Positions 27,243-36,690 of a DNA stretch of 64,000 nucleotides are shown here, piece by piece. Within the stretch, counting starts at the first letter, position 1. Each line of letters begins with the position of its first letter. Made by a program: the position numbers and the translations under genes. The stretch is from Ferdinandcohnia salidurans. Lineage in GTDB: Bacteria; Bacillota; Bacilli; Bacillales; Bacillaceae_L. The stretch covers positions 1 through 64,000 of the forward strand of contig NZ_JBHUEK010000025.1 of NCBI RefSeq assembly GCF_042680725.1. Direction: 5' to 3'. The notes beneath the pieces were generated by a model. That model made no database searches. It saw only the letters and a program-made list of their open reading frames with translations, and was not told the DNA's origin.

Positions 27243-29192
27243 TTAAAGTGCTTCTTTGATCAATTTTTTATAGTACATCACAGATAGGATACCAAAGATA
27301 GAGTAGAGCAGGGTGTATAGGACCATAACGATAATCATGGGAGTCCAGAGTTCAGTGCCGAACCAGAACCATCCTGATTTCACAGCAAAATAACTGTGAG
27401 ATAGTCCGACCACTAATGGTATTCCGAAGTTAAATAGTTGTTTGATTTTGATACCATTTAACAGGTCCGTTCTTGTAAAACCTAGTTTACGCAAAATCGT
27501 GTAGCTTCCTTTTTCCTCTTCGCCTTCATCCATCTGTTTGAAATAGAGGATACATCCTGAGGTAACTAAGAATACCAATCCAAGAAATCCGACGATAAAC
27601 ATCATCATGCCCATATTTCTTTTTTGGTCGGTAAAGGCATCTAATTGTGATTCATGCGCCGCCCATTTTGCTATATCTAATTCATGAAAAATATCGTTTG
27701 CCTTTTGCAGGTCATCTCTTTCATCGATATCAATCCCAATTGATATGGTAAATTCATCGGCTATTTCTGGGTCAGCATCAGAAGCTAATTGCTGATAAAC
27801 TGTATCATCCACAACCGCGACCGGTAACCCGCCATTTGTTAAGCGTAATGGAAGTACATTTTTTTCTTCAAATCCTAAAAACTCTAAATCAATCGATGTG
27901 GTTTTACCTTTCACGGTAAATTTCCCTTTATTAAAAGTCATAAATGACTGGAGAGCAGAGTTATTATTGACAAATATCGATTCATTTTCAGCGACATCAA
28001 GATCCTCTACTGAATCATCCGAAACAATAACCAACGGCATTTGATCGATACTATCCGAACCTGACGGCTGCTCAAGACTAATTTCGAGTATCTTTGTTTG
28101 GTCTGAAATCACATGTAAAAATTCAACTTCTGTTTTATTGTAGCCAATTTGATTTTTATCCAAAGCTTCGATAAATTGGCTAGCACGCTCTTCATTTGGA
28201 ATCGAAAAGTCGTAAACGACAGATTCTGCCGCTGATTTTTCTGCAGAATAATACGAAATATACGTGAGTGACAACAACCCTAGAGATAAGGCCGAAACAG
28301 TTGTAATAACTGTGAGTAAAATCGAATTAGACTTCATCCGAAACATAATTGACGACAGTGACAATACTTTATTCACCGTCAGATACCCGTTATTCTTTTT
28401 CCGTATTAGATTAAAAACAAACCGAATTGATCCTTTGTAAAAGAAGTACGTTCCAATAATCACAGAGCCTAAGATGGCTATCATAGCCATAAACAATGCT
28501 TCCATCGTCGTAAACTGTCCATCGAATAGCTTAGTTGATAAATAATAGCCAAAGATGATGAGCCCAAGACCTAGTACACCAATTACTACTTCAAGTACGG
28601 AAACCTTACGTCTCTTGTCTTCTGTTGTTGAACTCGTATTAAATAGTGATAAAATTTGCTGTCTTTTAATAAACAATGCATTTATCGCCATTATTACCAC
28701 ATAAATAGCAGCAAACACTAGCACCGTTTGAACAAGAGCCTCAGGTGAAAATCGGAGCTCGGCAACCTCATTAATCCCAATGATTTTTAATAGAATCATC
28801 ATTACGAGTTTCGAGGAAACAAAGCCAAGGAAAATCCCGATCATCATTGATCCGAAATACAGAATCATGTTTTCGACACTTAAAATCCAAAATGTCTTTC
28901 CTTTTGAAATACCGACTAATTGGAACAACCCGATTTCCTTGCCACGACGTTTAATAAACAACGTATTGGCATAAACAAGGAAAACCATGACGATTGCGAT
29001 TAGCATGACAGACGCTGCTTTTATCGCAGCAGCACCCTTAACAGACCCTGCCGCTTCATCCATCGCTGGGTCATACTGCAACGTCACAAAGGCAAAATAC
29101 AGCGCAACACTAAAAACGAGTGCAAACACATATAAATAGTAGTTTTTGATGTTTTTTACTAGATTTCGGAAGATGAGGCTTTTAAAGCTCAT
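27243..29192 (-). CDS. BceB-type ABC transporter permease (FtsX-like), peptide antibiotic detoxification
   Basis: A 649-aa permease with the BceB layout: one helix, three helices, paired helices, then a large extracellular domain (about residues 310-520) before the last three helices, ten in total. FtsX-like segments include TLFIKRRGKEIGLFQLVGISK. BceB-type proteins bind peptide antibiotic-lipid II-cycle complexes through the large loop and act as co-sensors for the paired kinase. The ATG at 29192 follows AGGTGGGG; the upstream GTG is rejected. It overlaps the ATPase gene by 11 bases. The antibiotic recognised cannot be named from sequence. Confidence 0.9.
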   Translation of the reverse strand: MSFKSLIFRNLVKNIKNYYLYVFALVFSVALYFAFVTLQYDPAMDEAAGSVKGAAAIKAASVMLIAIVMVFLVYANTLFIKRRGKEIGLFQLVGISKGKTFWILSVENMILYFGSMMIGIFLGFVSSKLVMMILLKIIGINEVAELRFSPEALVQTVLVFAAIYVVIMAINALFIKRQQILSLFNTSSTTEDKRRKVSVLEVVIGVLGLGLIIFGYYLSTKLFDGQFTTMEALFMAMIAILGSVIIGTYFFYKGSIRFVFNLIRKKNNGYLTVNKVLSLSSIMFRMKSNSILLTVITTVSALSLGLLSLTYISYYSAEKSAAESVVYDFSIPNEERASQFIEALDKNQIGYNKTEVEFLHVISDQTKILEISLEQPSGSDSIDQMPLVIVSDDSVEDLDVAENESIFVNNNSALQSFMTFNKGKFTVKGKTTSIDLEFLGFEEKNVLPLRLTNGGLPVAVVDDTVYQQLASDADPEIADEFTISIGIDIDERDDLQKANDIFHELDIAKWAAHESQLDAFTDQKRNMGMMMFIVGFLGLVFLVTSGCILYFKQMDEGEEEKGSYTILRKLGFTRTDLLNGIKIKQLFNFGIPLVVGLSHSYFAVKSGWFWFGTELWTPMIIVMVLYTLLYSIFGILSVMYYKKLIKEAL

Positions 29193-29943
29193 GCTGCACC
29201 CCACCTAACACAGCCTGGGTCTTAATGATATCGTTAAAGAAGTCCTGTCTGTTCTCCTCGCCTCGATTTAGTTTCGTAAAGATTTGCCCATCTCTGATAA
29301 AAATAACCCGGCTGCAGTAGCTTGCTGCTTGTGGGTCATGGGTGACCATCACAATGGTTGCTTCCCGCTTTTCATTTAAATCACTTAGTTTGTTGAGTAA
29401 ATCTGAAGCCGACTTGGAATCAAGTGCACCCGTTGGTTCATCCGCAAAGATAATACTCGGTTCATGTACGAATGCACGTGCTGCTGAAGCCCGCTGCTTC
29501 TGACCACCTGAAATTTCGTTCGGATATTTATCCTTCACCGCAAAAATACCTAATTCCTTTGCCACATCCTCAAACATGATTTGTGCAGCCTTGGGCGAAA
29601 TCTTATTAACTGTGAGTGGTAACATAATATTTTCTTTGACCGTTAATGTATCTAATAGATGATATTCCTGAAAAATAAACCCGAGATGCTGTTTTCGAAA
29701 TTCAGCAAGTTGTTTGTCCTTCATACTCGTGAATTCCTTGCCTTCCACGCGAATCGACCCTGAACTCACGCGGTCAATGGATGAAAGTACATTAAGTAAT
29801 GTTGTTTTACCAGAGCCTGAAGGGCCCATGATTCCAACGAACTCACCCTTTTTTACCTCGATATCAATTCCCTTTAGAACCTCTTGGCGGTTCCACTTGT
29901 TTCCGTATGTTTTTACAATTTTATTAGCTTCTAAAATGTTCAA
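29182..29943 (-). CDS. BceA-type ABC transporter ATP-binding protein
   Basis: A 253-aa ATPase of the LolD/MacB/BceA group, with Walker A GPSGSGKTTLL, signature SGGQKQRA, Walker B FADEPTGALDS and an H-loop His in MVTHD. I place the start at the TTG at 29943, nine bases after AAGGAG, giving MNILEANKIVKTYG; the longer frame up to 30063 overlaps the kinase gene and lacks family similarity in its extension. It powers the BceB-type permease. Confidence 0.9.
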   Translation of the reverse strand: MNILEANKIVKTYGNKWNRQEVLKGIDIEVKKGEFVGIMGPSGSGKTTLLNVLSSIDRVSSGSIRVEGKEFTSMKDKQLAEFRKQHLGFIFQEYHLLDTLTVKENIMLPLTVNKISPKAAQIMFEDVAKELGIFAVKDKYPNEISGGQKQRASAARAFVHEPSIIFADEPTGALDSKSASDLLNKLSDLNEKREATIVMVTHDPQAASYCSRVIFIRDGQIFTKLNRGEENRQDFFNDIIKTQAVLGGVQHEL

Positions 29944-30034
29944 TTGTATCAACTCCTTACCTCTAGCATAGACGGGAATGAGCTCTTTTTCCTTCGAATC
30001 ATCGAACAAAACATGAAAGCATGTGACATTCTTG

Positions 30035-31039
30035 TCACATGCTTGTAAGTTTGAGAAAGTCATTTTTTCTAGGAAAAGTTAATGTGAAAGTTGTTCCCTC
30101 TCCATATATAGAATGGACATCTATCCTAATTTTTAACGGCTTTGCTGCATTTTTTGTGAGGTAGAGACCCATACCAGTTGCTGCATGATCCCGATGGTCG
30201 GTTGTAGACGTGAAGCCTTTTTCAAAAATGCGTGGAAGGTCTTTCTCCTTCATGCCACGCCCGTAATCTTTGATTTCTAAGACGACTTGGTCATTTTTTT
30301 GATAGCTGTGGATTTCGATATCGGCATTTTCACTATATTTTACCGCATTGGTTAGGAGTTGCCGCAAGATAAATTGAAGCCACTTTCCGTCAGAAGCCAC
30401 CTCTGAAGCCTCTAGCGATATATCAAAGCCAATCCCCTTTTGAAAACACCATGATTTTAATGACTGAATTTCATGAATGAGTAACCCTTTCAAATCAACC
30501 ATTTCGATGTACAGGTCGTTTTCCATGAAAGGGATTCGTCGTCCGTGCAACTGCAGATCAAGTAGCAAGTGAACCCGAAGCCATTCTGACATGAGCTGCT
30601 CCTTTAACGTGTGGTCCTCGACTCTTTCAATCATTAATTTCATCGTTGTCAGTGGCGTTTTTACTTCGTGAATCCAGGATAATAATTCATCTTTTTCCTG
30701 TTCAACACTCGTTGCATAACGACTTATTTCGTTTTTATAAAAATGATGATGCTGGTTAAGAGCCGTTTCTACCATTTTTTCAAAAGGTGCATTACTTTCC
30801 TGGAGACTCTCAACACCTACAGCTGGGTCCCATTCTTCAATATTTTTATAAAACGAAGCTTCCCGATTGTACCGAATGACGAGAAATAAAATAAACACGA
30901 CGAAAAAGACAAACACAATATAGAGAACAGAGCGAAATGACAGGGATGAATCAAGATACCCAATGAGCAGGATTAACACTTGAAGAAAACAGAATAATAG
31001 AATCCAACTGCGCCTTTCGACGAGAAATTTCTTGATCAT
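30035..31039 (-). CDS. BceS-type intramembrane-sensing histidine kinase
   Basis: A 334-aa kinase with two N-terminal helices (about 12-55) separated by only a few residues, hence no extracellular sensor. The H-box is WIHEVKTPLTTMK; N-box LRQLLTNAVKYSE, G1 EIKDYGRGM and G2 GMGLYLTKN follow. Such kinases read the activity of their partner BceAB transporter instead of binding the drug. The ATG begins directly after the regulator stop codon. Confidence 0.9.
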   Translation of the reverse strand: MIKKFLVERRSWILLFCFLQVLILLIGYLDSSLSFRSVLYIVFVFFVVFILFLVIRYNREASFYKNIEEWDPAVGVESLQESNAPFEKMVETALNQHHHFYKNEISRYATSVEQEKDELLSWIHEVKTPLTTMKLMIERVEDHTLKEQLMSEWLRVHLLLDLQLHGRRIPFMENDLYIEMVDLKGLLIHEIQSLKSWCFQKGIGFDISLEASEVASDGKWLQFILRQLLTNAVKYSENADIEIHSYQKNDQVVLEIKDYGRGMKEKDLPRIFEKGFTSTTDHRDHAATGMGLYLTKNAAKPLKIRIDVHSIYGEGTTFTLTFPRKNDFLKLTSM

Positions 31040-31732
31040 TTAAACGCCATCCTCTTCCCTAGCCATATACCCTTGACCAACTTTTGTCTCAATATATTGC
31101 CCTAGGCCGATTTCATCAAGGCGCTTTCGTAATCGATTGACGTTTACTGTCAGGGTATTGTCACTTACAAATCGTTCATCATCCCACAGGCTTTTGATGA
31201 GCTCCTCACGGCTAACGATTTGGTTCACATTCTCGATCAGGATTTTCAAGATAAACATTTCATTTTTTGTTAATTCAATGGCTTCAGTGCCTTTTTGCAC
31301 GGTGTTTTTCACATAATCAACAGATGCCCCATTCCAAATTTTTAAATGTATTTGCTGTTCAAGGCTGTAGTTGTAGACTCGTCTAAGGACGGCCTGAATT
31401 TTCGCAATGAGCACATCAAAATGAAACGGCTTCTGCACAAAATCATCCGCACCAAGCTGCATCGACATGACCATATCCGTCGGGTGGTCTCTCGACGACA
31501 GAAAAATAATCGGGACCTTCGAATGTGTCCGAATCATCCGACACCAATGAAAACCATCAAATTTCGGCAGCTGAATATCGATAATGACCAGGTCGGGCTG
31601 AATTCTCGTAAACTCTTTCATCACATTGCTGAAATCACCGATTCCGTACACATCATACGACCACTGCAACAACCGCTCCCGAATCTCATTAAACAACGTC
31701 ACATCATCTTCAATCAACAAAATCTTAAACAC
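31040..31732 (-). CDS. BceR-type OmpR-family response regulator
   Basis: A 230-aa regulator. The receiver domain has the Asp in VIIDIQLPKFDG and Lys in VQKPFHFD; the C-terminal winged helix has ELTKNEMFILKIL and DNTLTVNVNRLRKRLDEIG. The GTG at 31732 after GGTGG gives the natural MFKILLIEDD start. A longer frame to 31834 would pass through a GGGACAGGTCCC element. It heads the regulator-kinase-ATPase-permease unit and should activate the transporter genes. Confidence 0.9.
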   Translation of the reverse strand: MFKILLIEDDVTLFNEIRERLLQWSYDVYGIGDFSNVMKEFTRIQPDLVIIDIQLPKFDGFHWCRMIRTHSKVPIIFLSSRDHPTDMVMSMQLGADDFVQKPFHFDVLIAKIQAVLRRVYNYSLEQQIHLKIWNGASVDYVKNTVQKGTEAIELTKNEMFILKILIENVNQIVSREELIKSLWDDERFVSDNTLTVNVNRLRKRLDEIGLGQYIETKVGQGYMAREEDGV

Positions 31733-31747
31733 ACGACCACCATCTAT

Positions 31748-31780
31748 CTGGGACAAAGGGACAGGTCCCGCGTCCCACCA
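31748..31780. repeat. GGGACAGGTCCC palindromic element, copy 5
   Basis: GGGACAAAGGGACAGGTCCCGCGTCCC lies 16 bases upstream of the BceR-type start codon. A hairpin here in the mRNA leader would sit beside the ribosome site. Confidence 0.72.
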
Positions 31781-31835
31781 TTTTATGGGAAACACTCCCT
31801 CATACTCTACTCTAATAATACCATAAACTACCACA

Positions 31836-31868
31836 AGAAGCCTGAACCGATGATGGATTCAGGCTTCT
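31836..31868 (-). terminator. Hairpin after the germinant receptor operon
   Basis: An 11-bp stem, AGAAGCCTGAA/TTCAGGCTTCT, lies 34 bases past the gerC-type stop. There is no good T-run on the minus strand, so it may be a weak terminator or transcript-end stabiliser. Confidence 0.5.
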
Positions 31869-31901
31869 ATAAAGTTGTCCCGACGGAACTCGAAAGTTTG
31901 T

Positions 31902-33032
31902 TTATTTACTCGTTTCATTGACAGTACCCATACCCTTGATATCTACTTCAACAGAAACATTGATATCCGCTTCTGCTAGTGCTTCACCCCAGTTATCCTC
32001 TACCTTTTTAAAGTCATCGTACTGATAGGCTCTTGCGTAGATTCCAAATCCAAATGGGTCGACTTTATGCCCTTGAATTTTTTTAAACAATTCCTCATAT
32101 CCCGTTTTCAACCGCTCCTCAATTTTTTTCTTGATTTCCTTTTCATGAGTTTGCATATCTACTGATAATAGACTTTCGAGAATAACGATGGACATCGAGA
32201 CTTTCACATCGAACTTAAACCTGTCCTTGTCATGCGATGTTTTAACTTTTGACTTCACCGTTTTCACTTCAAAACTCAAATCATTTTTATGAAATATCCC
32301 CTCTTCTCTTTCAGTCGGAATCGTAATGGTCGTATAACTAATTTGATGTTTCCGATTATGCTTTAAGAAAAGGTATAACGTGGATTCCGATAAATCAAGA
32401 AAATCCACATATTTCCCACGATCATTTAGTAACGCGGTTCCTATTATTTCAACCTTTTTCCCCTTCTTCACATTGGCTAAAGCCGGTGTCACTCCCTTGT
32501 CAAAAAATTCAGTATGAAGTTGTTGGAGCGTTCCTTTTTCCGTTCTTGTTCGTTTATGGTTTTTATCAATAACATTCTTCAAGTACATCGCAAGAAATGC
32601 ATTGCTTTCTGGTTCATATTTAATGACATCGGATACTTGACCGTCTACAACGACCACTCTTGTATTAATCGAAAAATTACTGTTCCGGTACATGGTATCC
32701 AATATAGGAAACCAGTCCTCATGTTCCACTACCCGTTTTCCTAGCAAAAGAATCTGGATTTTGGCACCTGATACCTCACCACCTGTCACCGCGTCAAAAA
32801 ACTTTCTAGAATCTCGTATTGTTTCAGCCTTTGTTTCGTAAATATCTGTTTGCGCCTTTGCTTCCTTACTAAATACAGGGCTTGACTCATAAAAAATAAG
32901 ATTATTGTCCTCATCAAGATCAATCCCAAGGACGAAGACAATCGTCGTATCCTCTAATGGAACTTGGTATCCACAGCTTGTAAGCATTATTAAAAGTGGA
33001 AGAAACAAAAGAGTACGAAAACAACGTTTCAT
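31902..33032 (-). CDS. Ger(x)C-family germinant receptor lipoprotein
   Basis: A 376-aa spore germination lipoprotein. The lipobox LTSC gives lipidated Cys20; the mature protein shows the GerC three-domain pattern beginning VPLEDTTIVFVLGIDLDEDNN. The start is the ATG at 33032 after AGGAGGAG; the 18-residue upstream extension is rejected. It overlaps the permease gene by four bases. It is the C subunit of an inner-membrane germinant receptor in the dormant spore. Confidence 0.93.
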   Translation of the reverse strand: MKRCFRTLLFLPLLIMLTSCGYQVPLEDTTIVFVLGIDLDEDNNLIFYESSPVFSKEAKAQTDIYETKAETIRDSRKFFDAVTGGEVSGAKIQILLLGKRVVEHEDWFPILDTMYRNSNFSINTRVVVVDGQVSDVIKYEPESNAFLAMYLKNVIDKNHKRTRTEKGTLQQLHTEFFDKGVTPALANVKKGKKVEIIGTALLNDRGKYVDFLDLSESTLYLFLKHNRKHQISYTTITIPTEREEGIFHKNDLSFEVKTVKSKVKTSHDKDRFKFDVKVSMSIVILESLLSVDMQTHEKEIKKKIEERLKTGYEELFKKIQGHKVDPFGFGIYARAYQYDDFKKVEDNWGEALAEADINVSVEVDIKGMGTVNETSK

Positions 33033-34129
33033 TTCAAGCTCCTCCTCTTGATTAGGCCATGTATGAGGACATAACCCCATAAACAAATAGGGAAAGCAAA
33101 CGAAAAGAGATAACTTAGTCTGTGTAATTCCTTACTCCAAATCAAATTCATATGTACGGAAGGTGGAAACAAAAAAACATAAATGACACTAATGATCAGG
33201 AACCAAAATAACGGTTTTGAGTGTTCCTTTTTTCCAAATATCCAGCTTGTACTAAACACAGATACGAACAAAAGTGGAAGGACTTTTGTAGACATCACAA
33301 ATATATAAAATGCGAACACGACAATCTCTAATCGTTCGATAAAGGTAAATTCAATAACCTTCAAGACTGTAATGGTTGGTTCATTAAATTTTGCAATTTC
33401 ATCAGGACTAAAAATAACAAATGCCACAATGGTAATAATTAAATAGGCAATCATGGTTATTGTATTCGCAATCACAACTCCAATTGAGGCCATTTCCTTC
33501 TTTTGTAAAAAGGGATAAAGGTAAAAAGCGATATCAAATCCAACATATGTAACAATGGTGATTTTTACAGTGTTCATGACGGGATGCCAGCCTTCCTTTA
33601 AAAGAGGAAGAAGATTTAGCACTTGGCCATCCTTAATCGAATATGAATATAAGACAATTATCCAAATCGTCATATAAAAAATAACCACTGAGTATCTCGC
33701 TATAATTTGAATATTGTTACGGACCAATAAATACGTTGGGATAGATAATAAGATCATCAGTAAGAAGATAGAAATTCTCGGTAAAACCCAAGCTTGGATA
33801 AACATCGCCTCTGTAATAAATGAGTACAGGGCTAATAAACCAAAATATAAAGCGAGGATCACCCCGGCCACTTTACCTACCCACTTACCAAAGTAATGTG
33901 TCAACAGGTCAAGAATCGTTCCATTCGGGTGTTTTTTCATAATTTGAATAATAACTAAACTAGTAATTGTAGCAATGAACCACCCAATGATTATGCCAAT
34001 CCATCCATCAGTCCCTGCCTTTTCTGCTAAATCTCTAGGTAAGGTAAGGACGCCAACGCCTATTTGAACACCATGAATTAATAAGATATACTGGACGATT
34101 GAGATTTGTTTACCTTGAACATTCATCAT
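33029..34129 (-). CDS. GerAB/GerB-family germinant receptor permease
   Basis: A 366-aa membrane protein with ten helices of the APC-superfamily endospore germination permease family. The start GVQIGVGVLTLPRDLAEKAGTDGW is diagnostic. This subunit carries the germinant (amino-acid or nucleoside) pocket in characterised receptors. Four-base overlaps on both sides couple it to the A and C subunits. Confidence 0.94.
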   Translation of the reverse strand: MMNVQGKQISIVQYILLIHGVQIGVGVLTLPRDLAEKAGTDGWIGIIIGWFIATITSLVIIQIMKKHPNGTILDLLTHYFGKWVGKVAGVILALYFGLLALYSFITEAMFIQAWVLPRISIFLLMILLSIPTYLLVRNNIQIIARYSVVIFYMTIWIIVLYSYSIKDGQVLNLLPLLKEGWHPVMNTVKITIVTYVGFDIAFYLYPFLQKKEMASIGVVIANTITMIAYLIITIVAFVIFSPDEIAKFNEPTITVLKVIEFTFIERLEIVVFAFYIFVMSTKVLPLLFVSVFSTSWIFGKKEHSKPLFWFLIISVIYVFLFPPSVHMNLIWSKELHRLSYLFSFAFPICLWGYVLIHGLIKRRSLK

Positions 34130-35670
34130 TTTTTGTCACCCTTTGGACGGCTAGAATCTGCCCTTCTTAATTGAGTGCCCAAAGAACTAACCGGGCGTTT
34201 GATGATTGACCATTGTGGGAAACGTATAAACAAATCCTTCCAATCTTGAATTCGTAATGGTGAAACCGGACTAGCATAGGAGACACCAAGTGATTTTAGC
34301 TCAATTAAATGGACGATTAATGTCATTAACCCTACACTTAATCCAACAAATCCAAATAAGGATGCAATAATCATCATTGGAAATCGGATAAGCCTGACGG
34401 AGGCTCCCATTTGATAGTTTGGAATGATAAAAGAGGCAACTGCTGTTATGGCAACAACAATGACCATAATATTACTAACGATTCCGGCCTGTACGGCAGC
34501 CTGCCCAATGACAATACCGCCGACGATTCCTATGGTTTGGCCAATTTTGGCTGGGAGCCGAATTCCTGCCTCACGTAACATCTCCAGGGCTATTTCCATA
34601 ATTAGAGCTTCAATGAACGGTGGAAATGGTACTCGTTCCCTCGACACACCGATAGACAAGAGCAATTTTAAGGGAATCACCTCAAAATGAAACGCAATGA
34701 CCGCAATATAGGTCGCTGGTAAAAAGATTGCCGTAAAAAAACCAACATACCTTAACAGTCGAATAAAGGAGGCGACCAACCAACGTGACGTATAATCATC
34801 CATGCTCTTAAAAAAGGAAAAAAAGGTTGATGGTGCAACTAAAACATTCGGTGCTCCATCTACCACTATCACAATTCTTCCGGCTAAAATTTCCAAAGCA
34901 GCAAAATCAGTACGCTCTGTTATAAGAAATTGCGGGAATGGCGAATAGGGATTATCCTCTATGTATTCTTCTAAAACGATGCAATTAGAAATACTATCAA
35001 CTTTGACCTTTTGAAGGCGGGCTTCAAGTTCCTTTATCAAATCCGGATTGGCAACATCGTCTAAGTATAAAAGGGAGACCTTGGTTTTCCCTCTTTCACC
35101 CATGTTGTATTCATTTATTTTTAAACGTTGATTTTTAACATGCTTTCGGATGAGTGCAATATTTGTACTACCAGATTCAGTAAACCCGATATGTTCAGCA
35201 TAAATAGAAGACTCAATCGGAGTATCTTCAATGGATCGTTCCGGCCATTTACCGGTATCTAAAAGGAATGCAGCTTGAGACCCGTCCACAAACAAGACAC
35301 TTTTCCCCTGTAAAATTTCGTCCGTAATTTTTGACCATGTATTCACTTCCTTAATTTGGGTGACTGATACCTTGGGTGTCGAATCCTCATGAGTATCATC
35401 AACATGGAATAATAGTGGTCTTAATACATGTTCACTAACCACCGTGGAATCAGTAAGCTCACCTAAATAGACGAGTGCAGCTTTCGCATTTGTTTGTTTA
35501 ATCACAAGGTTAGTCACGATTAAATCCGGTGTTTTACTAAAAATGCTTTGTATCTCATTTACGTTATCTATTACATGCAAGCTAATCGGTTCCTCTTTAG
35601 GTCCTGAATTCTCGTTAGGATTTGTTGATTGCTGTTGCGTTTCCTTCTTATACTTTTTAAAAAAAGACAT
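34126..35670 (-). CDS. GerA-family germinant receptor A subunit
   Basis: A 514-aa protein of the GerA family with a soluble N-terminal domain (about 1-240), four to five helices (about 290-440), including the PFPPFIEALIMEIALEMLREAG segment, and a basic C-terminal tail. It contains the family segment VDGAPNVLVAPSTFFSFFKSMDDY. First gene of the operon; a sigma-G-like promoter lies 28-57 bp upstream and GTAGGTGG precedes the ATG. Germinant specificity is not predictable. Confidence 0.94.
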   Translation of the reverse strand: MSFFKKYKKETQQQSTNPNENSGPKEEPISLHVIDNVNEIQSIFSKTPDLIVTNLVIKQTNAKAALVYLGELTDSTVVSEHVLRPLLFHVDDTHEDSTPKVSVTQIKEVNTWSKITDEILQGKSVLFVDGSQAAFLLDTGKWPERSIEDTPIESSIYAEHIGFTESGSTNIALIRKHVKNQRLKINEYNMGERGKTKVSLLYLDDVANPDLIKELEARLQKVKVDSISNCIVLEEYIEDNPYSPFPQFLITERTDFAALEILAGRIVIVVDGAPNVLVAPSTFFSFFKSMDDYTSRWLVASFIRLLRYVGFFTAIFLPATYIAVIAFHFEVIPLKLLLSIGVSRERVPFPPFIEALIMEIALEMLREAGIRLPAKIGQTIGIVGGIVIGQAAVQAGIVSNIMVIVVAITAVASFIIPNYQMGASVRLIRFPMMIIASLFGFVGLSVGLMTLIVHLIELKSLGVSYASPVSPLRIQDWKDLFIRFPQWSIIKRPVSSLGTQLRRADSSRPKGDKK

Positions 35671-35697
35671 ATGAAAACCACCTACGATATGATGATT

Positions 35698-35727
35698 TAG
35701 TATGCGACAAAGACTGGAAAAACATGC
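35698..35727 (-). promoter_or_regulatory. Sigma-G-like forespore promoter of the germinant receptor operon
   Basis: On the minus strand GCATG (35727-35723), 18 bases, then CATACTA (35704-35698), a perfect fit to the Bacillus sigma-G -35 (GHATR) and -10 (CATNCTA) elements. The position fits an operon expressed in the forespore. Confidence 0.7.
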
Positions 35728-35735
35728 AAAATAGG

Positions 35736-35757
35736 AAACGGGTCAATGCCCGGTTTT
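35736..35757. terminator. Hairpin between the ZIP gene and the germinant operon
   Basis: AAACGGG...CCCGGTTTTT forms a short stem with a T-run on the plus strand and TTTCCTATTTT on the minus strand. It may end the ZIP transcript and separates it from the sigma-G promoter. Confidence 0.4.
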
Positions 35758-35796
35758 TCAATGATGAATGGTTGCACCTGTGATGTTTTGTTCGGC

Positions 35797-36612
35797 TTAC
35801 CCCAATGCGACGTCAAGTATCATCATCACGACAAATCCAATCATTAAGCTCATGGATGCGAGATCTTTATTGCCTTTTTCCTGAGAACTCGGAATTACTT
35901 CTTCTGCGACAACAAAAATCATCGCACCAGCCGCAAAGCTTAATGCGTATGGAAGCAATGGTGCAATGAAGGATACAGCAACTGCCCCAACAACAGCAGC
36001 AATCGGCTCGACCATCCCTGAAAATTGCCCGTAAAAGAAACTCTTTCGACGGGACATGCCGTCGCCTCTTAACGGCATTGAAACCGCAATACCTTCTGGA
36101 AAGTTTTGAATTCCAATACCAAGCGCCAAGGTCAAGGCACCCGCTAAAGAAGCTTCCGTTCCCCCATTTGCAAGGGCACCAAACGCGATTCCAACAGCCA
36201 ATCCCTCTGGAATATTATGAAGTGTAATTGCGAGGACTAAGAGCGTACTTCGCTTTTGACCTTTAGAATGTAAGCCTTCTGCGTCGTTGATTGGTGCATT
36301 TGGGTGAAGATGAGGCAAAATCTTATCAATTCCCCATAGAAAAATGCCCCCTAACAGGAATCCGGACGCTGCAGGAAACCAAGCACCGATTTGGTTGTCG
36401 CTAGACATCTCAATCGCAGGTCCCAATAGCGACCAATAACTAGCCGCAATCATTACGCCCCCAGCGAAACCTAACATACTATCCAAAAGACGCTGATTGA
36501 TCGTCTTTGTTGCAAAAACAAGGGTTGCCCCCAGTGCCGTCATCCCCCATGTAAACAAAGTCGCAATCAACGCTTGCATAACCGGATGAAAATTCTCGAA
36601 AAAGTCTACCAT
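35797..36612 (-). CDS. ZIP-family metal transporter
   Basis: A 271-aa, eight-helix transporter of the ZIP (ZupT/GufA-like) family that takes up divalent metals such as zinc. The conserved metal-site motifs HNIPEGLAVG (helix four) and NFPEGIAVSMP (helix five) are present, with a His-containing loop (PHLHPNAP) between helices three and four. I use the ATG at 36612, nine bases after AAGGAG, rather than the ATG at 36636 upstream of that site. It is a single gene. Confidence 0.92.
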   Translation of the reverse strand: MVDFFENFHPVMQALIATLFTWGMTALGATLVFATKTINQRLLDSMLGFAGGVMIAASYWSLLGPAIEMSSDNQIGAWFPAASGFLLGGIFLWGIDKILPHLHPNAPINDAEGLHSKGQKRSTLLVLAITLHNIPEGLAVGIAFGALANGGTEASLAGALTLALGIGIQNFPEGIAVSMPLRGDGMSRRKSFFYGQFSGMVEPIAAVVGAVAVSFIAPLLPYALSFAAGAMIFVVAEEVIPSSQEKGNKDLASMSLMIGFVVMMILDVALG

Positions 36613-36690
36613 ACTCAAGAACTCCTTTTTAACCAACTATATGATAGTTTAGCTTAACCAATTTTAGGGTTAATTATGGTGGAGGGGTTG

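Noticed and set aside
30000..30063. N-terminal extension of the BceA-type ATPase overlapping the kinase gene
   Set aside because: Unlike family N-termini; AAGGAG with the TTG at 29943 fits the normal start.
31346..31921. 191-aa plus-strand frame opposite the BceR-type gene
   Set aside because: Antisense shadow of a clear response regulator; basic, low-complexity composition.
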